Below, in pieces: positions 46,417 through 58,964 of a stretch of DNA of 64,000 nt (the first letter of the stretch is position 1; every line of letters starts with the position of its first letter). The notes under the pieces were generated by a model that made no database searches, was not told the origin of the DNA, and was given only the letters and a program-made list of their open reading frames with translations. The position numbers and the translations under genes were made by a program. The DNA comes from Hymenopus coronatus (taxonomy: Eukaryota; Arthropoda; Insecta; Mantodea; Hymenopodidae): contig CM060899.1 of NCBI GenBank assembly GCA_030762935.1, positions 63,104,501 through 63,168,500 of the forward strand, given 5' to 3'.

Positions 46417-46580
46417 TCTGATGTACTCCATTCACAAGACTTTCTCTGCATTTCTGTAACAATTTTATTTTTAAATCTTCGCATTCCTGGAAGATTCTGA
46501 ACTTAAATACCAAGTTTGATATTTGGTTTTTGGGGTATCGTTTTCACAGATACATGAGCACACACACACGAACCTTTTTT
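46417..46580 (+). repeat. HE850 copy, large internal deletion
   Basis: The first 55 bp join directly to the atcttcgcattcctggaaga region and run to the CA run; the 3' end is replaced by an inverted copy. Confidence 0.8.
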
Positions 46581-47414
46581 ACTTTCTCTATACGTGCTAT
46601 GTATATAGTGTATAGAGAAGGTATTGCACACCATCAAAAAATTCGACACCGAGATTTCACCGAAAATATATGTTTTAGGGTCCCCTATATCCCAAAAAGT
46701 ATTTTCAGAAAAAGGTCTGTGTGTCCGTGTGTCTTTGAACACGATAACTCAAAAACGAAAAGTCAGCAAAATAGCAAACTTGATATTTAAGTTTAGTATC
46801 TTCCAGGGATGCGACACGATGATTTTGAGAAAAATCCCCCCACCCCAAACTACCCCTTACATGGAACTTTTTTTCGAAAATTTTGATTTTCTAAAAATGG
46901 CTCTAACGATTTTGATTAAAATATCGCATATTAAAGATATTTACATGACAAATAAAACGTATATTTTGAATTTTCTGGGAATAGTCTCTGAAGATTACTT
47001 TATTTTCGGTCAATGTTACGGAATTTTACATAACTGCTAAACCGTAAGAGATGGACAAAAGCTTACCTCACAACAAATGTAGAGCACCTTAAAACACACA
47101 AGTTATGTTATATACATTTTTTTTCGTGTAGTTGATTGTTTTTGAGATATTCCTTCTTTTTTCAGCTATAAAGACTTATACTTTTCTCATACAGGACTTT
47201 GTGAACTCGCGTCCATACAAACAAAGGAACTTCAGTCGCAGAGCAACCAGCTTTTGACTATCACTTTAACCTATGCTACCCCCTTATTTCGCTTCTACTA
47301 ACAAGTAATCAAGTAAAAAGACTATTTCTGCTAATTTTTACTCCATTAGATGAAGTAAAAAGAATAATTTGTTGCAGTGATATAGAGAAAGTCATGTGAA
47401 TGGAACAGAACAGA
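46581..47414 (-). repeat. HE850 copy
   Basis: Complete, from actttctctatacgtgctat to aacagaacaga. Confidence 0.92.
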
Positions 47415-47419
47415 TTTTT

Positions 47420-47520
47420 GGACACAGGGATCCCTAAAACATGTATTCCCGGTGAAATCTCGGTATTGAATTTTTGGGTGGAATGCAATGCACTGTGTAC
47501 ATATTACGTGTAGAGAAAGT
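47420..47520 (+). repeat. HE850 3'-end fragment
   Basis: Last 100 bp in plus sense, directly after the 5' end of the inverted copy, as at 9590-9690. The next 255 bp (47521-47775) are unassigned. Confidence 0.78.
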
Positions 47521-47775
47521 AAAAAGAGATTGTTACTGAGATTTGTTATACGTTTAACAAAACAAATCATTGTTATAAATATAGCTATCAACTCCTGTCA
47601 CTGATCCCTGAGGTAATTATAGAAGAATTGATTATTAAGATGTAAAAGAACGGAATGCAAGATGATATTTCTCCCTAGACTTCTTGTACTCCTATCAGCA
47701 GTGGCGGCTCTCGCTTTTGTTTCAAGTGTATCTCCCCTCTTTTAGCCCTCTATTGCATCAATTGTTTTGTTATAC

Positions 47776-48322
47776 AGGCTATAAATTAACTACAACGAAA
47801 TAATTTGCGAGATTGTGCACGTGACTGACATAAGCAATTTGAGATCGGCGATGCATGGTCCCCGGATAAACATAACGCAACTACATAGCGTTAAACGTGT
47901 CAGTATCAGGTGCTGATAAGTCGGTGTTAAAGCAAAGCAGGCTGAAAAAATGGCTTAGAATGTCTTTAAAACTGCTGCCCGAGTATAGAAATATCTGTCG
48001 ATATTTAGCAGCTCGTTACTAGCGTTCTCAACATTTAATATCGCAAAAATCTGTAAAACCTCGAACTAATCACTATACAGTGCGACACTGAGCATTCATT
48101 AACTACGCCCTTGAGTTATGTAGCCTACTCTGGAGGCGTTTTTTCAACTGCTCTGGTGGCTTAGTGCGTAATGCGGGAAGCTGGTATCCCAAAGGTCGTG
48201 AGTTAGTTTCCTGTCATAAAGTAAATGTTTTTATTACTATTTTTGCACTCCAGGCGAGGTGCCGCGATACGTGGCGTACTGGCACTTCAGAAACCTATAG
48301 CCGTTACTTCGAAATTTCAATA
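47776..48322 (+). mobile_element. Composite repeat D, copy 2, uninterrupted
   Basis: Matches D copy 1 without HE850 insertions. A-box-like TGGCTTAGTGC at 48157-48167; the B-box region is decayed (gtgagttagtttcc). About 110 bp between gccgcgatacgtg and gcgtactggcac, present in copy 1, is deleted. It serves as the empty-site reference for two HE850 insertions. Confidence 0.75.
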
Positions 48323-48711
48323 AAATATTCCCAGAAAATTCAAGATATACATTTTATTTGTCTTTAATATACGATATGTTAATCAAAATAGTTAGAGCCA
48401 TTTTTTAGAAAATAAAAATTTCCTAAAAAAAGTGTCTCGTAAAGCGTAGTTTGGGATGGGGGGGGGATTTTCTTGAAAATCTTCGTGTCTCTACCTTGGA
48501 AGATGCCAAACTCAAATATCAAGTTTGGTATTTAACAATCTTTTCGTTTTTGAAGTATGTTGCCCACAGACACTCGCACACACTCCCACATTTTTCTAAA
48601 AATGCCCTTGTTTTGGATTCGGGAGGACCCAATACATGTATTTCCGGTGAAAATTTCGGTATCGAATTTTTGGGTGCATTATAATACCTTCTCTATATAT
48701 AAAGAGAAAGT
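48323..48711 (+). repeat. HE850 3' half
   Basis: Starts at atattcccagaaaattc and ends at a shortened palindrome, atataaagagaaagt. Confidence 0.85.
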
Positions 48712-48715
48712 AAAA

Positions 48716-48878
48716 ATTCCATGTAAAGTGTAGTTCGTGGTAAGGGGATTTTGTTGAAAATTTTCGTGTCTCATTTTTGAAAGATATTGAACTTAAATAC
48801 CAAGTTTAGTATGTAACCGACTTTTCGTATTTTAGTTGTGATGTCCACACACACACATACGCCGTACCTTTCTCTAAA
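48716..48878 (+). repeat. HE850 internal fragment
   Basis: From ttccatgtaaagtgtag to the CA run and ttctctaaaa; the 3' end is missing. Confidence 0.75.
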
Positions 48879-48882
48879 AAAA

Positions 48883-49397
48883 TCTGATGTGTTTCATTTG
48901 TTCCATTCACATGACTTTATCTACAGTAAATAATTGTTAAAAATATTATTATTCTATGTACTTAAGGCTAATGGTGAGGCAATTAGCAGAAAGGGTCTTT
49001 ACTCGCTTGCTTGTATGTATCATAGGCTAAATCGATAGTCAAATCTTTTTAAAGCTGGTTGCTCTGTGATTGAAGCACCTTTGTTTGTACAGGAGTCGAC
49101 AAATTCCCGTATGAGAAAAGAGAGTATTTTAAAGCTCAAACTAATAACAAGGAATATCTTAGAAACGGTCAAATCCACGAAAAGTGTATATAAATAGTGT
49201 ATTTTAACGACATCAATATGTAAACTTAAGTTTTTGTCCATCTCTTACGATTTGCTAGTTATACAAAGTTTCGTAAAATTCATCCAGAATAAAGTAGTCT
49301 TCAGAGGCTATTTTCAGAAAATTGTCAGGTAAATATCTTTAATATAAGAGGTTTTAATCACAATCGCTAGAGAATTTTTGAGAAAAAAATAATTTTC
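48883..49397 (+). repeat. HE850 copy, 3' truncated by SINE-2
   Basis: Starts TCTGATGTGTTTC with a duplicated ttccattcac word and stops at aataattttc, where SINE-2 begins. Confidence 0.85.
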
Positions 49398-49738
49398 ACC
49401 ATGGTTGAGTGGTTAGACCGCACGCCTCCCATCTGGGCGGCCCGGGTTCGATCCCAAGCGCCCGGAGGACGAAGCGGTGTCTGGGCGGGTATTCTCCAGG
49501 TCCTCCAGTTCCCACGCCAATTGCGCGTTCAGTGCCTTTCCAATCATTAATTTCGCTTACATTTTGTCATCCACTTCCCCAAGTTCTTAGGTGCCTGGGC
49601 CGACCTCTTGTAGCATGTTCTCCATTCTGTGGTTTCGTGTCGTTGGCTCCCCGACAGGTTTCTGACCCCTAGACATTGGCTTGTAGGTCCTAGCGTGTGT
49701 CAATCCTACAATTATGGGGAGGGTAACCCGATTACGAA
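49398..49738 (+). mobile_element. SINE-2 copy (tRNA-derived)
   Basis: A-box TGGTTGAGTGG (49402-49412) and B-box GGTTCGATCCC (49445-49455), 32 bp apart, define a tRNA-derived head with an internal Pol III promoter. The body ends attatggggagggtaacccg then attacgaaaa. It sits exactly between a 3'-truncated HE850 and the start of another. No direct repeats are evident. Confidence 0.82.
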
Positions 49739-49742
49739 AAAA

Positions 49743-50566
49743 TCTTATGTGTTCCATTCACATGACTTTCTCTACATCTCTGCAACAAATTATTGTTAAA
49801 AAGCTTAATGCTTCTATTTACTTCATTCTAACCGAGAAAATATTAGCAGAAATAATCTTATTACTTGCTTCTTTGTAAGTGGAAACGGAATAAGAGAGTA
49901 ACATAGGTTAAAGTGATAGTCAAAAGCTGGTTGCTATGTGACTGAAGTTTCTTTGTATGGACAGGAGTTGACAGATTCCTGCATGAGGAAAGTATGTTTT
50001 TCAAAGCTGAAACAAAAAACAAGGAATATCTTAAAAACGATCAATTCCGCGAAAAAAAGTATATAACATAAATTTTGTGTTTTAATGAGCTGCACATTTT
50101 TTGTGTGGTAAGTTTTTGTCCATCTAACATGGTTTAGCAGTTATTCAAAATTCCGTAAAATTCATCCAGAATAAAGTAGTCTTCAGAGGATATTCCCAAT
50201 AAGTTCAAGATATACATTTTATTTTTCAGGTAAATATCTTTAATATGCGGCATTTTAATCAAAATTGTTAGAGCCATTTTTGAGAAAATCAAAAATATCG
50301 AAATTTTTTCCATGTAAAGGGTAATTTGTGGTACGGAGTTTTTTCTCAAAACCTTTGTGTCACATTCCTGGATGATACTAAACTTAAATACCAAGTTTGG
50401 TGCATTATCGACTTCTCGTTTTTGAGTTATCTTGTTCACAGACACACACACCAGGACCTTTTTCTGAAAATACTTTTTTTGGATACAGGGGATCTCGGTA
50501 TCGAATTTTTGGGTGGAGTGCAATATCTTCTCTATACACTATGTACATAGTATGTGTAGAGAAAGT
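49743..50566 (+). repeat. HE850 copy
   Basis: Complete; starts in the terminal A-run of SINE-2 and ends gtgtagagaaagt. Confidence 0.92.
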
Positions 50567-50579
50567 AAAAAAGGAAACA

Positions 50580-50728
50580 AAAATTTTTAAAAAAAATGTC
50601 ATGTAGAGGGTAGTTGTGGTGGGGGATTTTCTTGAAAAATCTTCGTTTCGCATCCTTGGAAGATATTGAACTTAAATACCAAGTTTGGTATTTAACGGCC
50701 TTTTCGTTTTTGAGCTATGCTGTCCACA

Positions 50729-50761
<33 letters not shown>

Positions 50762-50773
50762 ACCCTTTTGTAA
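50580..50773 (+). repeat. HE850 internal fragment with CA run
   Basis: From aaaaatttttaaaaaaaatg to the CA run at 50731-50758; the 3' end is missing and another start follows. Confidence 0.8.
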
Positions 50774-50776
50774 AAA

Positions 50777-51604
50777 TCTGAGATGATCCATTTACATGAC
50801 TTCTTATACATCTGTGCAACAAATTATTGTTAAAAAGTTTATACATCTATTTATTTCATGCTAATCGAGAAAAAATTAGCAGGAATAATCTTATTACTTA
50901 TTTCCTTGCAAGTAGAAGCGAAATAAGGGAGTAGCTTAGGTTAAGGTGATAATCAAAAGCTGGTGGCTATGTGGCTGAAGTTCCTTGGACACAAGTTCAC
51001 AATTTCCTGTATGAGAAAATCGTTGGTTTTGAAAGATAAAACCAAAAAATAAGGAATATCTAAAAAATTATCAACTACATGAAAAAAATATATAACATAA
51101 AATGTGTGTTTTAACGTGCTCTTCATTTGTTGTGTGGTACGTTTTTGTCCAACTCTTACGGTTTAGCAGTTGTGCAAAATTCCGTAAAATTCATCCAGAA
51201 TAAAGTAGTCTTCAGAGATTATTTCCAGAAAACTCAAGATATACATTTTAGTTGTCAGGTAAATATCTTTAATATACAATATTTTAATCAAAATCTTCAA
51301 AAAAAAAGTTCCATTTAAAGGGTAGTTTGCAGTAGGGGAATTTTTCTCAAAATCTTTGTGTTGTATCTCTGAAAGATATTAAACCTCAATACCGAGTTTG
51401 GTATTTTACCGACTTTTCATTTTTGAGTTATCGTGTTCACGGACACACGGACACACACACGTACCTTTTTCTGAAAATGCCTTTTTTGGATATAGGGGAC
51501 CCTAAAACGTATATTTCCTGTGTAATCTCGGTATCGAATTTTTGGGTGGAGTGCAATAACTTCTCTATACACTATGTACATTGTACATATAGGATAGAGA
51601 AATT
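50777..51604 (+). repeat. HE850 copy
   Basis: Complete; the palindrome variant ends ataggatagagaaatt. Confidence 0.9.
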
Positions 51605-51910
51605 AAAAATTATTTCAAGTATAGCTTTATCAAAATAAAACTAAACACATTTGTATATGTCCTTAAAAAGAAATAGATTATCAACCATTAAATATATATG
51701 CATACACATTCAGAAATTGAATCATACATTAATTAATACACTTGTACCCCAATTAACATTTAGGGAAATTAACCACGGCACTCTGCGTTGAAACATAGAA
51801 CTAATGGAAACAAAACACAATATACTTTCGTCAATATACGAATGTATGTATCAACGCCAACGCGGATGGAAGAGGATAATAAATCTTGCACCACATCAAG
51901 GCTCCAGGTA
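51605..51910. other. Unassigned stretch
   Basis: About 305 bp, AT-rich, with no match or domain. Confidence 0.35.
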
Positions 51911-52758
51911 TCTGATGTGTTACACTCACATGACTTTCTCTAGCTACTCTACAAACAAACTTCTTACGAAAGATAATTCTTCTTTCAACACCATGCTAAT
52001 CGAGATAAACATTAGCAAAGTGTTCCATTATTTAGTTCCTTATAAATAGAATGGAACTAAGGGAATTCACCAGGCTAAAGTGATAATCAAATGATTTAAA
52101 AGCTGTCGTTATGCGATTTTTATTGCAAATCGCTTCTTTGCTTGGCCAGGAGTAGAACAAAAGAAACACGCATGCTTCCGTCTAAGAAAAGTATAAATAT
52201 TTCACAATTGAAACTAATAAAAAAGGAATATCTCGAAAACGGTCAACTCCGCGAAGAAAATGTATATGACATAACTTGTGCATTTAAACAAGATCTACAT
52301 TTTTTGTAAGTAAGTTTTTGTCTATCTCTTACGGTTAAGAAAATGTCAGCAAAATTCAGCAGAACAAAGAGGTCTTCAGAGGCAATTCCCAGAAAATGAA
52401 GATATAAACTTTATTTGGGATATTAATATCTTTAATATACGGGGTTTTAATCATAATCGATAGCCATTTTTTAGAAATTCAAATTTTTTTTACATTTTTC
52501 CATGTAAAGTGTAGTTTGTGGTGGGGGATTTTCTTGATGATCTTTGTGTCGCATCCCTGGAAGATAGTAAACTTAAATACCAAGTTTGGTATTTTACCGA
52601 CTTTTCGTTTTTGATTTATCGTGTTCACAGACACACGCACACACACGGACCTTTTTCTGAAAATGTTTTTTTTTATACAGGGGACCCTAAAGCATATATT
52701 TCTGGTGAAATCTCGGTATCGAATTATACATTATGTACTTAATACGTGTAGAGAAAGT
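51911..52758 (+). repeat. HE850 copy, older subfamily
   Basis: Complete apart from a loss just before the palindrome. It carries the gctgtcgttatgcgat block. Confidence 0.88.
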
Positions 52759-52782
52759 AATAACAATATAATACTAATATTT

Positions 52783-53128
52783 TGTAGAAGAGTGAGTAGA
52801 AAAATCATGTGAATGCTGGACATAAGCTGTGCTCCACCAGCCGCCACTGCCGGTGTGTGAAGACTCTCTATAAGGTAACCAGTGGTTCTGGTATCATGAC
52901 TGGTGGATAATGTACGTGTGGCGTATAAATCATAAAGCTTGAATCTTTATTGCTTGTGTTTGGCGTCAAGAGGAGTGGAATATCTTGCCATGCAAGATGT
53001 TCGGAAGTCGGCTTTGGTAACTTGGCTTTTAATATACCTACATGCTACTGTAGATTAAATTTAAAATGTGGTCCAGAGATGCTCATTAGCAGATAAGCCT
53101 TTGTACAAACTTCCACCGTACCAAAAAA
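52783..53128. other. HE850 5' tip then unassigned stretch
   Basis: A decayed minus-sense 5' tip (52783-52823, gtagaaaaatcatgtgaatg), then 300 bp with no recognised content. Confidence 0.4.
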
Positions 53129-53326
53129 TCTGATGTGTTACCTACACTCACATGACTTTCTCTAACTGTTCTACAAACAGATATTTCTTCTTTCTACACA
53201 CTATTCGAGATTAACATCAGCAGAATGTTCTTATTACTTAGTTCCTTATAAGTAAAAGGGAACTAAAGGAATCTGCTATGCTAAAGTGATAGTCAAATGT
53301 TTTAAAAGCTGTCGTTATGCGAATGT
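53129..53326 (+). repeat. HE850 5' fragment, older subfamily
   Basis: First 200 bp, ending at gctgtcgttatgcgaatgtc. Confidence 0.85.
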
Positions 53327-53408
53327 CAGAAGTTTTGTCGAAATTGACGATCGGAGCGAAGTGACCTAAGAGAATTCTGCGAAATGAACTATTAATAATG
53401 TATAATAT

Positions 53409-53669
53409 AGACTGCCTCTGTGGTCGAGTGGTCAGCGAGCTGACTTCTCACCAAGGGGGTCACGGGTTCGATTCCCGGCTGCGGCGAGAGAATTTTTCTC
53501 TAGCCAGAATTATTCCCTATCCCCCACAGAGTCTGGAAGTTTGTATGCGAGGGTGAATGTGTGCGTGTTTGAGTAAAACAAAATGATTTGTTTCAAGTGC
53601 AGAGTCCCCGATATGACCTTAGATGTTAAAGGGGGCTATATAAGTGAAACAATAATAAAAAAAAAAAAA
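53409..53669 (+). mobile_element. SINE-3 copy with 12-bp TSD
   Basis: The target duplication AATGTATAATAT at 53397-53408 and 53670-53681 bounds it exactly. A-box TGGTCGAGTGG (53421-53431) and B-box GGTTCGATTCC (53465-53475) mark the tRNA-derived head; a 15-A tail follows aataat. The clean TSD and strong Pol III boxes suggest a relatively recent insertion. The head is imperfect as a tRNA in its acceptor and anticodon stems. Confidence 0.92.
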
Positions 53670-53762
53670 AATGTATAATATGTAGGAAGGGAGATTTAAT
53701 ACTTTAGTTCTCAAATGGTAGATGACGCATTCGACCATGTTTATTTACCGAAAGTGTTTTTT

Positions 53763-54783
53763 ACTTTCTCTACACGTTCTATGTACACCCAAAAATTCGA
53801 TACCGAGATTTCACCACAAATACATGTAGCTGAAAAACGAAAAAACCAAACTTTGCTTTTCAAGAAAAAAAAATGACGTCTTATTTATGGACGCTCTTTA
53901 ACTGCTGTGGTTCTTGTATCTCAGGGTCCTATTCTATACTGGGCGTGAAATACCGCTTAATTTTGCTCAGAGGCCTCTCTATCAGGCTTGTGGTTCTTTT
54001 ACGTGCCGTAAATCTACGACATGGGACCAACGGGTTTACTTCCCTTCCGAAGGAAGCCATGCTAAGGATTTTTACGCCCGAAAAAATCCATCGTCCTCCG
54101 CCGGGTTTGAACCCGCGACCTTGGGTATATGAAGTCAGCATGGTAATCATTACACCTCGGAGGGCGATATTTTCAAGAAAATCCCCCCCATCTCAATTAC
54201 CCTTTACATGAACATTTTTCTGGAAAATTTTGATTTTCTCAAAAATGGCTCTAATCATTTTGATTAAAATATGGTATATTAAAGATATTTACCTCACAAA
54301 TAATATGTATATCTTGAAATTTCTGGGAATAGCTTCTGAAGACTACTTTATTCTGGATGGATTTTACGGACTTTTGCATAACTGCTAAACCGTAAGAGAT
54401 AGACAAAAACTTGCCATACAAAAAATGTATAGAACATTAAAACACAGAATTTATGTTGATTTTTTTTTTTTCGTGGAGTTGGTCGTTTTTGAGATATTCC
54501 TTGTTTTTGGTTTCAACTTTAAAAAGCATACTTTTCTCATGCGGCAATTTGTCAACACCTGTCAATACAAACAAAGGAACCTTAATCACCTAGCATCCAG
54601 CTTTTGACTATCACTTTAACCAATGGCAGTGCCTTATTTCGCTCCTACTTACAAGGAAGCAAGTAATAAGACTATTTCTGTTAATTGTTTGACGATTAGC
54701 ATGAAGTAAAAAGAAGCACAAGATTTTTAACAATAATTTGTTGCAGAGATACAGAGAAAGTCATGTGAATGGAACACATCAGA
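53763..54783 (-). repeat. HE850 copy interrupted by SINE-1
   Basis: The first part (53763-53868) is internally deleted; the second part (54170-54783) is intact to CACATCAGA. The SINE-1 insertion lies between duplicated ttttcaagaaaa words. Confidence 0.88.
53869..54169 (-). mobile_element. SINE-1 copy, minus strand, with TSD
   Basis: Flanked by TTTTCAAGAAAA at 53857-53868 and 54170-54181, where the intact HE850 has one such word. The head, on the minus strand near 54167-54095, has gaggtgtaatg (A-box-like) and gggttcaaaccc (B-box-like). About 70 bp longer than the plus copy at 2405-2636, so it better represents the family. Confidence 0.88.
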
Positions 54784-55270
54784 TTTTTTTTTGCTTTTCT
54801 TTCTTCACTCCTGCTGAATTATGATATGGCCAAGCGTGTCTACACCCAATATACGAATATCGGTAGCAACAATAGAAATAGGGAACAATTATTTTGTTTC
54901 ACATTTTAATAGGTAATAAATAAAATAGAAACAAACATCCTTTATTTGAGATTATTGCACACATCTCATACGTAAGAAGTACAAATGATGATTATTTTCA
55001 CTCATTTTTTAACTAAATAAATTTTAAATAAACATTGTAACTGAATTAATTGAAAGGTTGGCTGCCTGGATTGTCACCTTATAACCAATACCCAAGACAG
55101 AAGATTAAACAAACGAACATCAGGGGTGACAAGATTTCAAAGAAATGAAAATCAGCTGCGATAAGATTTTTCGACAATATCGCTCCAGTCATATGGCCGC
55201 AATTGGTCCAAATTGCCTAATCTTGGCCATTCAATTGACGGTTTAATAGTGGAGCTGAATTATCATTGAA
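54784..55270. other. Unassigned AT-rich stretch
   Basis: About 485 bp with no long open frame and no match in the window. Confidence 0.35.
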
Positions 55271-55808
55271 ATTCGCTTCTTTGCTTGGCCTGGAGTAGTA
55301 CAAAAAAAAATCAATTTTTGTTTGAGAAACGTTCAATTATTTTAAAATTGAAACCAATAAAGAAGAATATTTTGGAAACGGTCAATTCTACAAAAAAAAA
55401 TGCATAATACTTAAATTGTATGTTTTAAAATGGTCTACATTTTTGTGTAGTAAGTTCTTTGTCTATCTCTTACGCTTTAACCGTTATCCAAAATTGTCCA
55501 TAACATCAACCAAAATAAAGTGCTCCTCAGAGATTATTCCCAGAAAATTCCAAATGTACAGTTTGTGCTGTAAATGCCTTTAATATACGACATTTTATTC
55601 AAAATTGTCATAACCAGTTTTAAGAAAAACAAAACTTTCAAAACAATTGCCATGTAAAGGGTAGTTGTGGTAGTGGGATGTTCTTGAAAATCTTCGTGTC
55701 CCATACTTGGAAAATAATAAACTCAAATACCAAGTTTGGAATTTAACGATCTTTTAGCAATACAATACCTTTCCTATACACTATGTGCATAGTACGTTTA
55801 GAGAAAGT
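55271..55808 (+). repeat. HE850 copy, 5' truncated, older subfamily
   Basis: Starts at the attcgcttctttgcttggcc block, lacks the CA region and ends cgtttagagaaagt. The 175 bp that follow are unassigned. Confidence 0.8.
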
Positions 55809-55985
55809 GTAAACAACGCTGGGTGATAGCGACCATGTAAACCCGTTATTCAGAGGTGAATTCATCCAATGGAAAACAATTTGCGCAAAAACAAAAGAAA
55901 ACTCGGCAATTAGTAAAAAGCGACCATTATCCATCTTGCGAAATCTGGAGCATAATAAACCTGCAGACAAACCGTTTAAAAAAGA

Positions 55986-56671
55986 TCTGATGTGTTACAT
56001 TTACAAGTCTTTCTCTACATCCCTGTAACAATTTATTCTTAAAAAGCGTATTCCTCTATTTACTTTATGCTAATCAGAAAAAATTAGCAGAAATAGTCTT
56101 ATTACTTGCTTCCTTGTAAGTAGAAGCGAAATGGGAGTACCATAGTTTAAAGTGAAAGCCAAAAGCTGGTTGCTATGTGACTGATGTTCCTTTGTTTGTA
56201 TGGACACGAGTTAACAAATTCCTATATGAGAAAAGTACGTTTTTCAAAGCTGAAACCAAAAACAAGGAATATCTCAAAAACGATCAACTCCTCGAAAACA
56301 TTTATATAACATAAATTGTGTGTTTTAATGTGCTCTACATTTTTTGTGTGGTAAGTTTTTGACCATTTCTTACGGTTTAGCAGTTATGCAAAATTCATCC
56401 AGAATAAAGTAGTCTTTTGAGGATATTCCCAGAAAATTCAAGATATACATTTTATTTGTCAGGTAAATATCTTGAATATACGATATTTTAATCAAAATCT
56501 TTAGAGCTATTTTTGAGAAAATCAAAATTTTCGAAAAGAGTTCTATGATGATGGTTAGTGTTTATGGGCGCTCAACTACAAGGTATTTCTGGTGAAATCT
56601 CGGTATCGAATTTTTGTGTGCATTACAATGCCTTCTCTTTACACTATGTAGATAGTACGTGTAGAGAAAGT
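55986..56671 (+). repeat. HE850 copy with internal deletion
   Basis: Both ends present; the G-rich to CA block is missing. Confidence 0.88.
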
Positions 56672-56678
56672 AAAAATG

Positions 56679-57214
56679 AGCTTGCTATGGGATAGAAATC
56701 CCTTTTTATGCTTGGCTAACGGTTGATAAGTTCTCGCATTAGAAACGTTTAAATATTTCAAAACTGCAACCAATAACAAGGAATATCTCAATAACGGCCA
56801 ACTCAACGAATAAACGTGTATATACCATAAATTGTATGCTCTAACGGAATCTAGATTTTCTGTTAAGTTTTGTGCATCTCTTACGGTTTACCCAGTTAAG
56901 CAAAATTCTGTAAAATTCCTCCAGAATAAAGATGCCTTTATAGACTATTCCCAGAAAATTCAATATTTTATTTATCATGTACATATCTTTAATATACGAT
57001 ATTTTAATCAAAATCGTTGGAGCCATTTTTGAGAAAATCAAAATTTTTGTAAAAGGTTCCATGTAAAGGGTAGTTGGGGTGGGGGACAGTTTTTAAAAAA
57101 AAATTTTGGATACAGGGGTTTCAAAACGTACGTTTCCGGTGTGAAGTCTCAGTATCGAATTTTTGGGTACAATACCTCTCTATACATTATATGCATAGTA
57201 CGTGAAGAGAAAGT
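56679..57214 (+). repeat. HE850 copy, 5' truncated
   Basis: From ttgctatgggatagaaatcc to cgtgaagagaaagt, with a deletion before the ggatacaggggt block. Confidence 0.82.
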
Positions 57215-57219
57215 AAAAT

Positions 57220-57353
57220 AAGGAAGTTAGTAACAAGTACAATGATGCTAATGTTTATCTTGATTAGTATGATGTAAGTAAAAGAATTAACGTTTTGAAA
57301 GAAAAGTTCGTTTGCGGAACAGCAGAAAGGTCTTGTGAATGGAACACATCCGA
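57220..57353 (-). repeat. HE850 5'-end fragment
   Basis: Minus-sense tail ending ggaacacatccga. Confidence 0.7.
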
Positions 57354-57359
57354 TTTTTT

Positions 57360-57448
57360 GCCTTGACATTTTTCTTCTGTCCTTGTCTATAGGACGGGGT
57401 AAGGGATCCCATTGTACTAACTTCCGGCTATAAATGACCACTCAGACC
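57360..57448. repeat. 80-bp repeat E, copy 1
   Basis: The block tcttctgtccttgtctatag to ccactcagaccctttt recurs at 60071-60155 with few changes. Each copy lies right after an HE850 5' end. Too short to classify; perhaps a SINE head or tail. Confidence 0.7.
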
Positions 57449-57454
57449 CTTTTT

Positions 57455-58224
57455 ACTTTCCTTAAATGTTCCATGTACATAGTGTATAGAGAAGGTATTG
57501 TATTGCACCTAAAAAATCGATACCGATATTTCACCGGAAATACATGTTTTGGGTCCACCTTAAACCAAAATAAGCATTTTTAAAAAAAAATGCACGTGTG
57601 TGTGTGTCTTTGGACAGCATAGCTCGAAAACGAAAACTCGCTCTAAAACCAAACTTGGTATTTAAGTTCAGTATCTTCCAAGGATGCGACACGAAGATTT
57701 TCAAGAAAATCCCCTCACTCCCAACTACTCTTTACATGGAACATTTTTCGAAAATTTTTATTTTCTCAAAATTGGTTGAAATTTGCCTTATTATAAGATA
57801 TTTTATGACAAACAACATGATTATGCTTCATTTTCCGGGAATAGCCTCTGAAGACCTCTTCGTTCTGGATGACTTTTGTATACCTGGAAAACCGTAAGAG
57901 ATATACCAGAAAAACTTACTGCACAAAAAAATTACACCTCATTAAAACACACAATTGATGTCATATAAATTTTTCTTTTTTTTTTTTTTTTTTTTTTTTT
58001 TGCAGAGTTAACCGTTTTCAATATATTCAATTTTAGTTACTTAAACTTTTCTCAAATGGGAACACATCTTTCTTCTCGTTTCTCGTTTGTTTACCAAAGT
58101 TCAAATTTATTGTTTCACATAGCGACAGGCTTTTAAAGGAAGAGACAATCGCTTTAGCCTTCGCATTTTCTTATTTCCGTGTTACTTTCAAGGAAGCTTT
58201 TAATAAGAATAATTCTGCTCATTT
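57455..58224 (-). repeat. HE850 copy, 5' end missing, T26 run
   Basis: Starts actttccttaaatgttcca. A run of 26 T (57976-58001) sits at the conserved A-tract site. It ends before the TCTGATG end, cut by the next copy. Confidence 0.85.
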
Positions 58225-58226
58225 TT

Positions 58227-58958
58227 AGTTTCTCTACACGTGCTATGTACATAGTGTATAAAAAAGGTATTGTAACGCACCCAAAAATTCCGTGCCTGGA
58301 TTTCACCGGAAATATGTTTTAGGAAAAAAAAAACATTTTTAGAGAAATGTCCGTGTCTGTTTCTGTCCATGTGTGTGTGGCAACATAGCTCAAAAACGAA
58401 TAGTCCGTTCTCACCCCTACCTACCCTTTACATGGAAAAAAAATCGAACATTTTGTTTTTCCCAAAAATGGCTCTAACGATTTTGACTAAAATGTATATC
58501 TAAGTTTCTTGGAGTAGCCTTTGAAGACGACTTTATTCTGGAAGAATTTTACGGATTTTGCATAACTGGTAATCCGTAAGAGATGGACAGAACCTTACGA
58601 CACAAAAAATTTGAAAACATACAATTTAATTCATATACATTTTTTTCGTGGAGTTGATCGTTTTTAGATATTCGTTGTTATTGGTTTCAGCTTTGAAAAA
58701 CTTATACTTTTCTCATACAGGAATTTGTCAACTCTTGTCTGTACAAACAAAGGAACTTCAGTCACATAGCAGCCAGCTTTTGGTAAATACTGTAGGCTAT
58801 GCTACTTCCTTATTTCCCTGCTACTTGCATGGAAGCAAGTAATAAGACTGTTTCTGCTAATTTTTGTCGATTAGCATGAAGTAAATAGAAGCATAAGCTT
58901 TCTAACAATAATTTGTTACAGAGATGTAGAGAAAATCATGTGAATGGAACACATCAGA
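58227..58958 (-). repeat. HE850 copy
   Basis: Both ends present; the segment around the internal hairpin is deleted. Confidence 0.88.
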
Positions 58959-58964
58959 TTTTTA

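Noticed and set aside
53409..53485. True tRNA gene at the SINE-3 head
   Set aside because: A and B boxes are good, but the acceptor and anticodon stems do not pair properly, and it is followed by a SINE body, poly(A) and target duplication. The SINE-1 and SINE-2 heads fail similarly.
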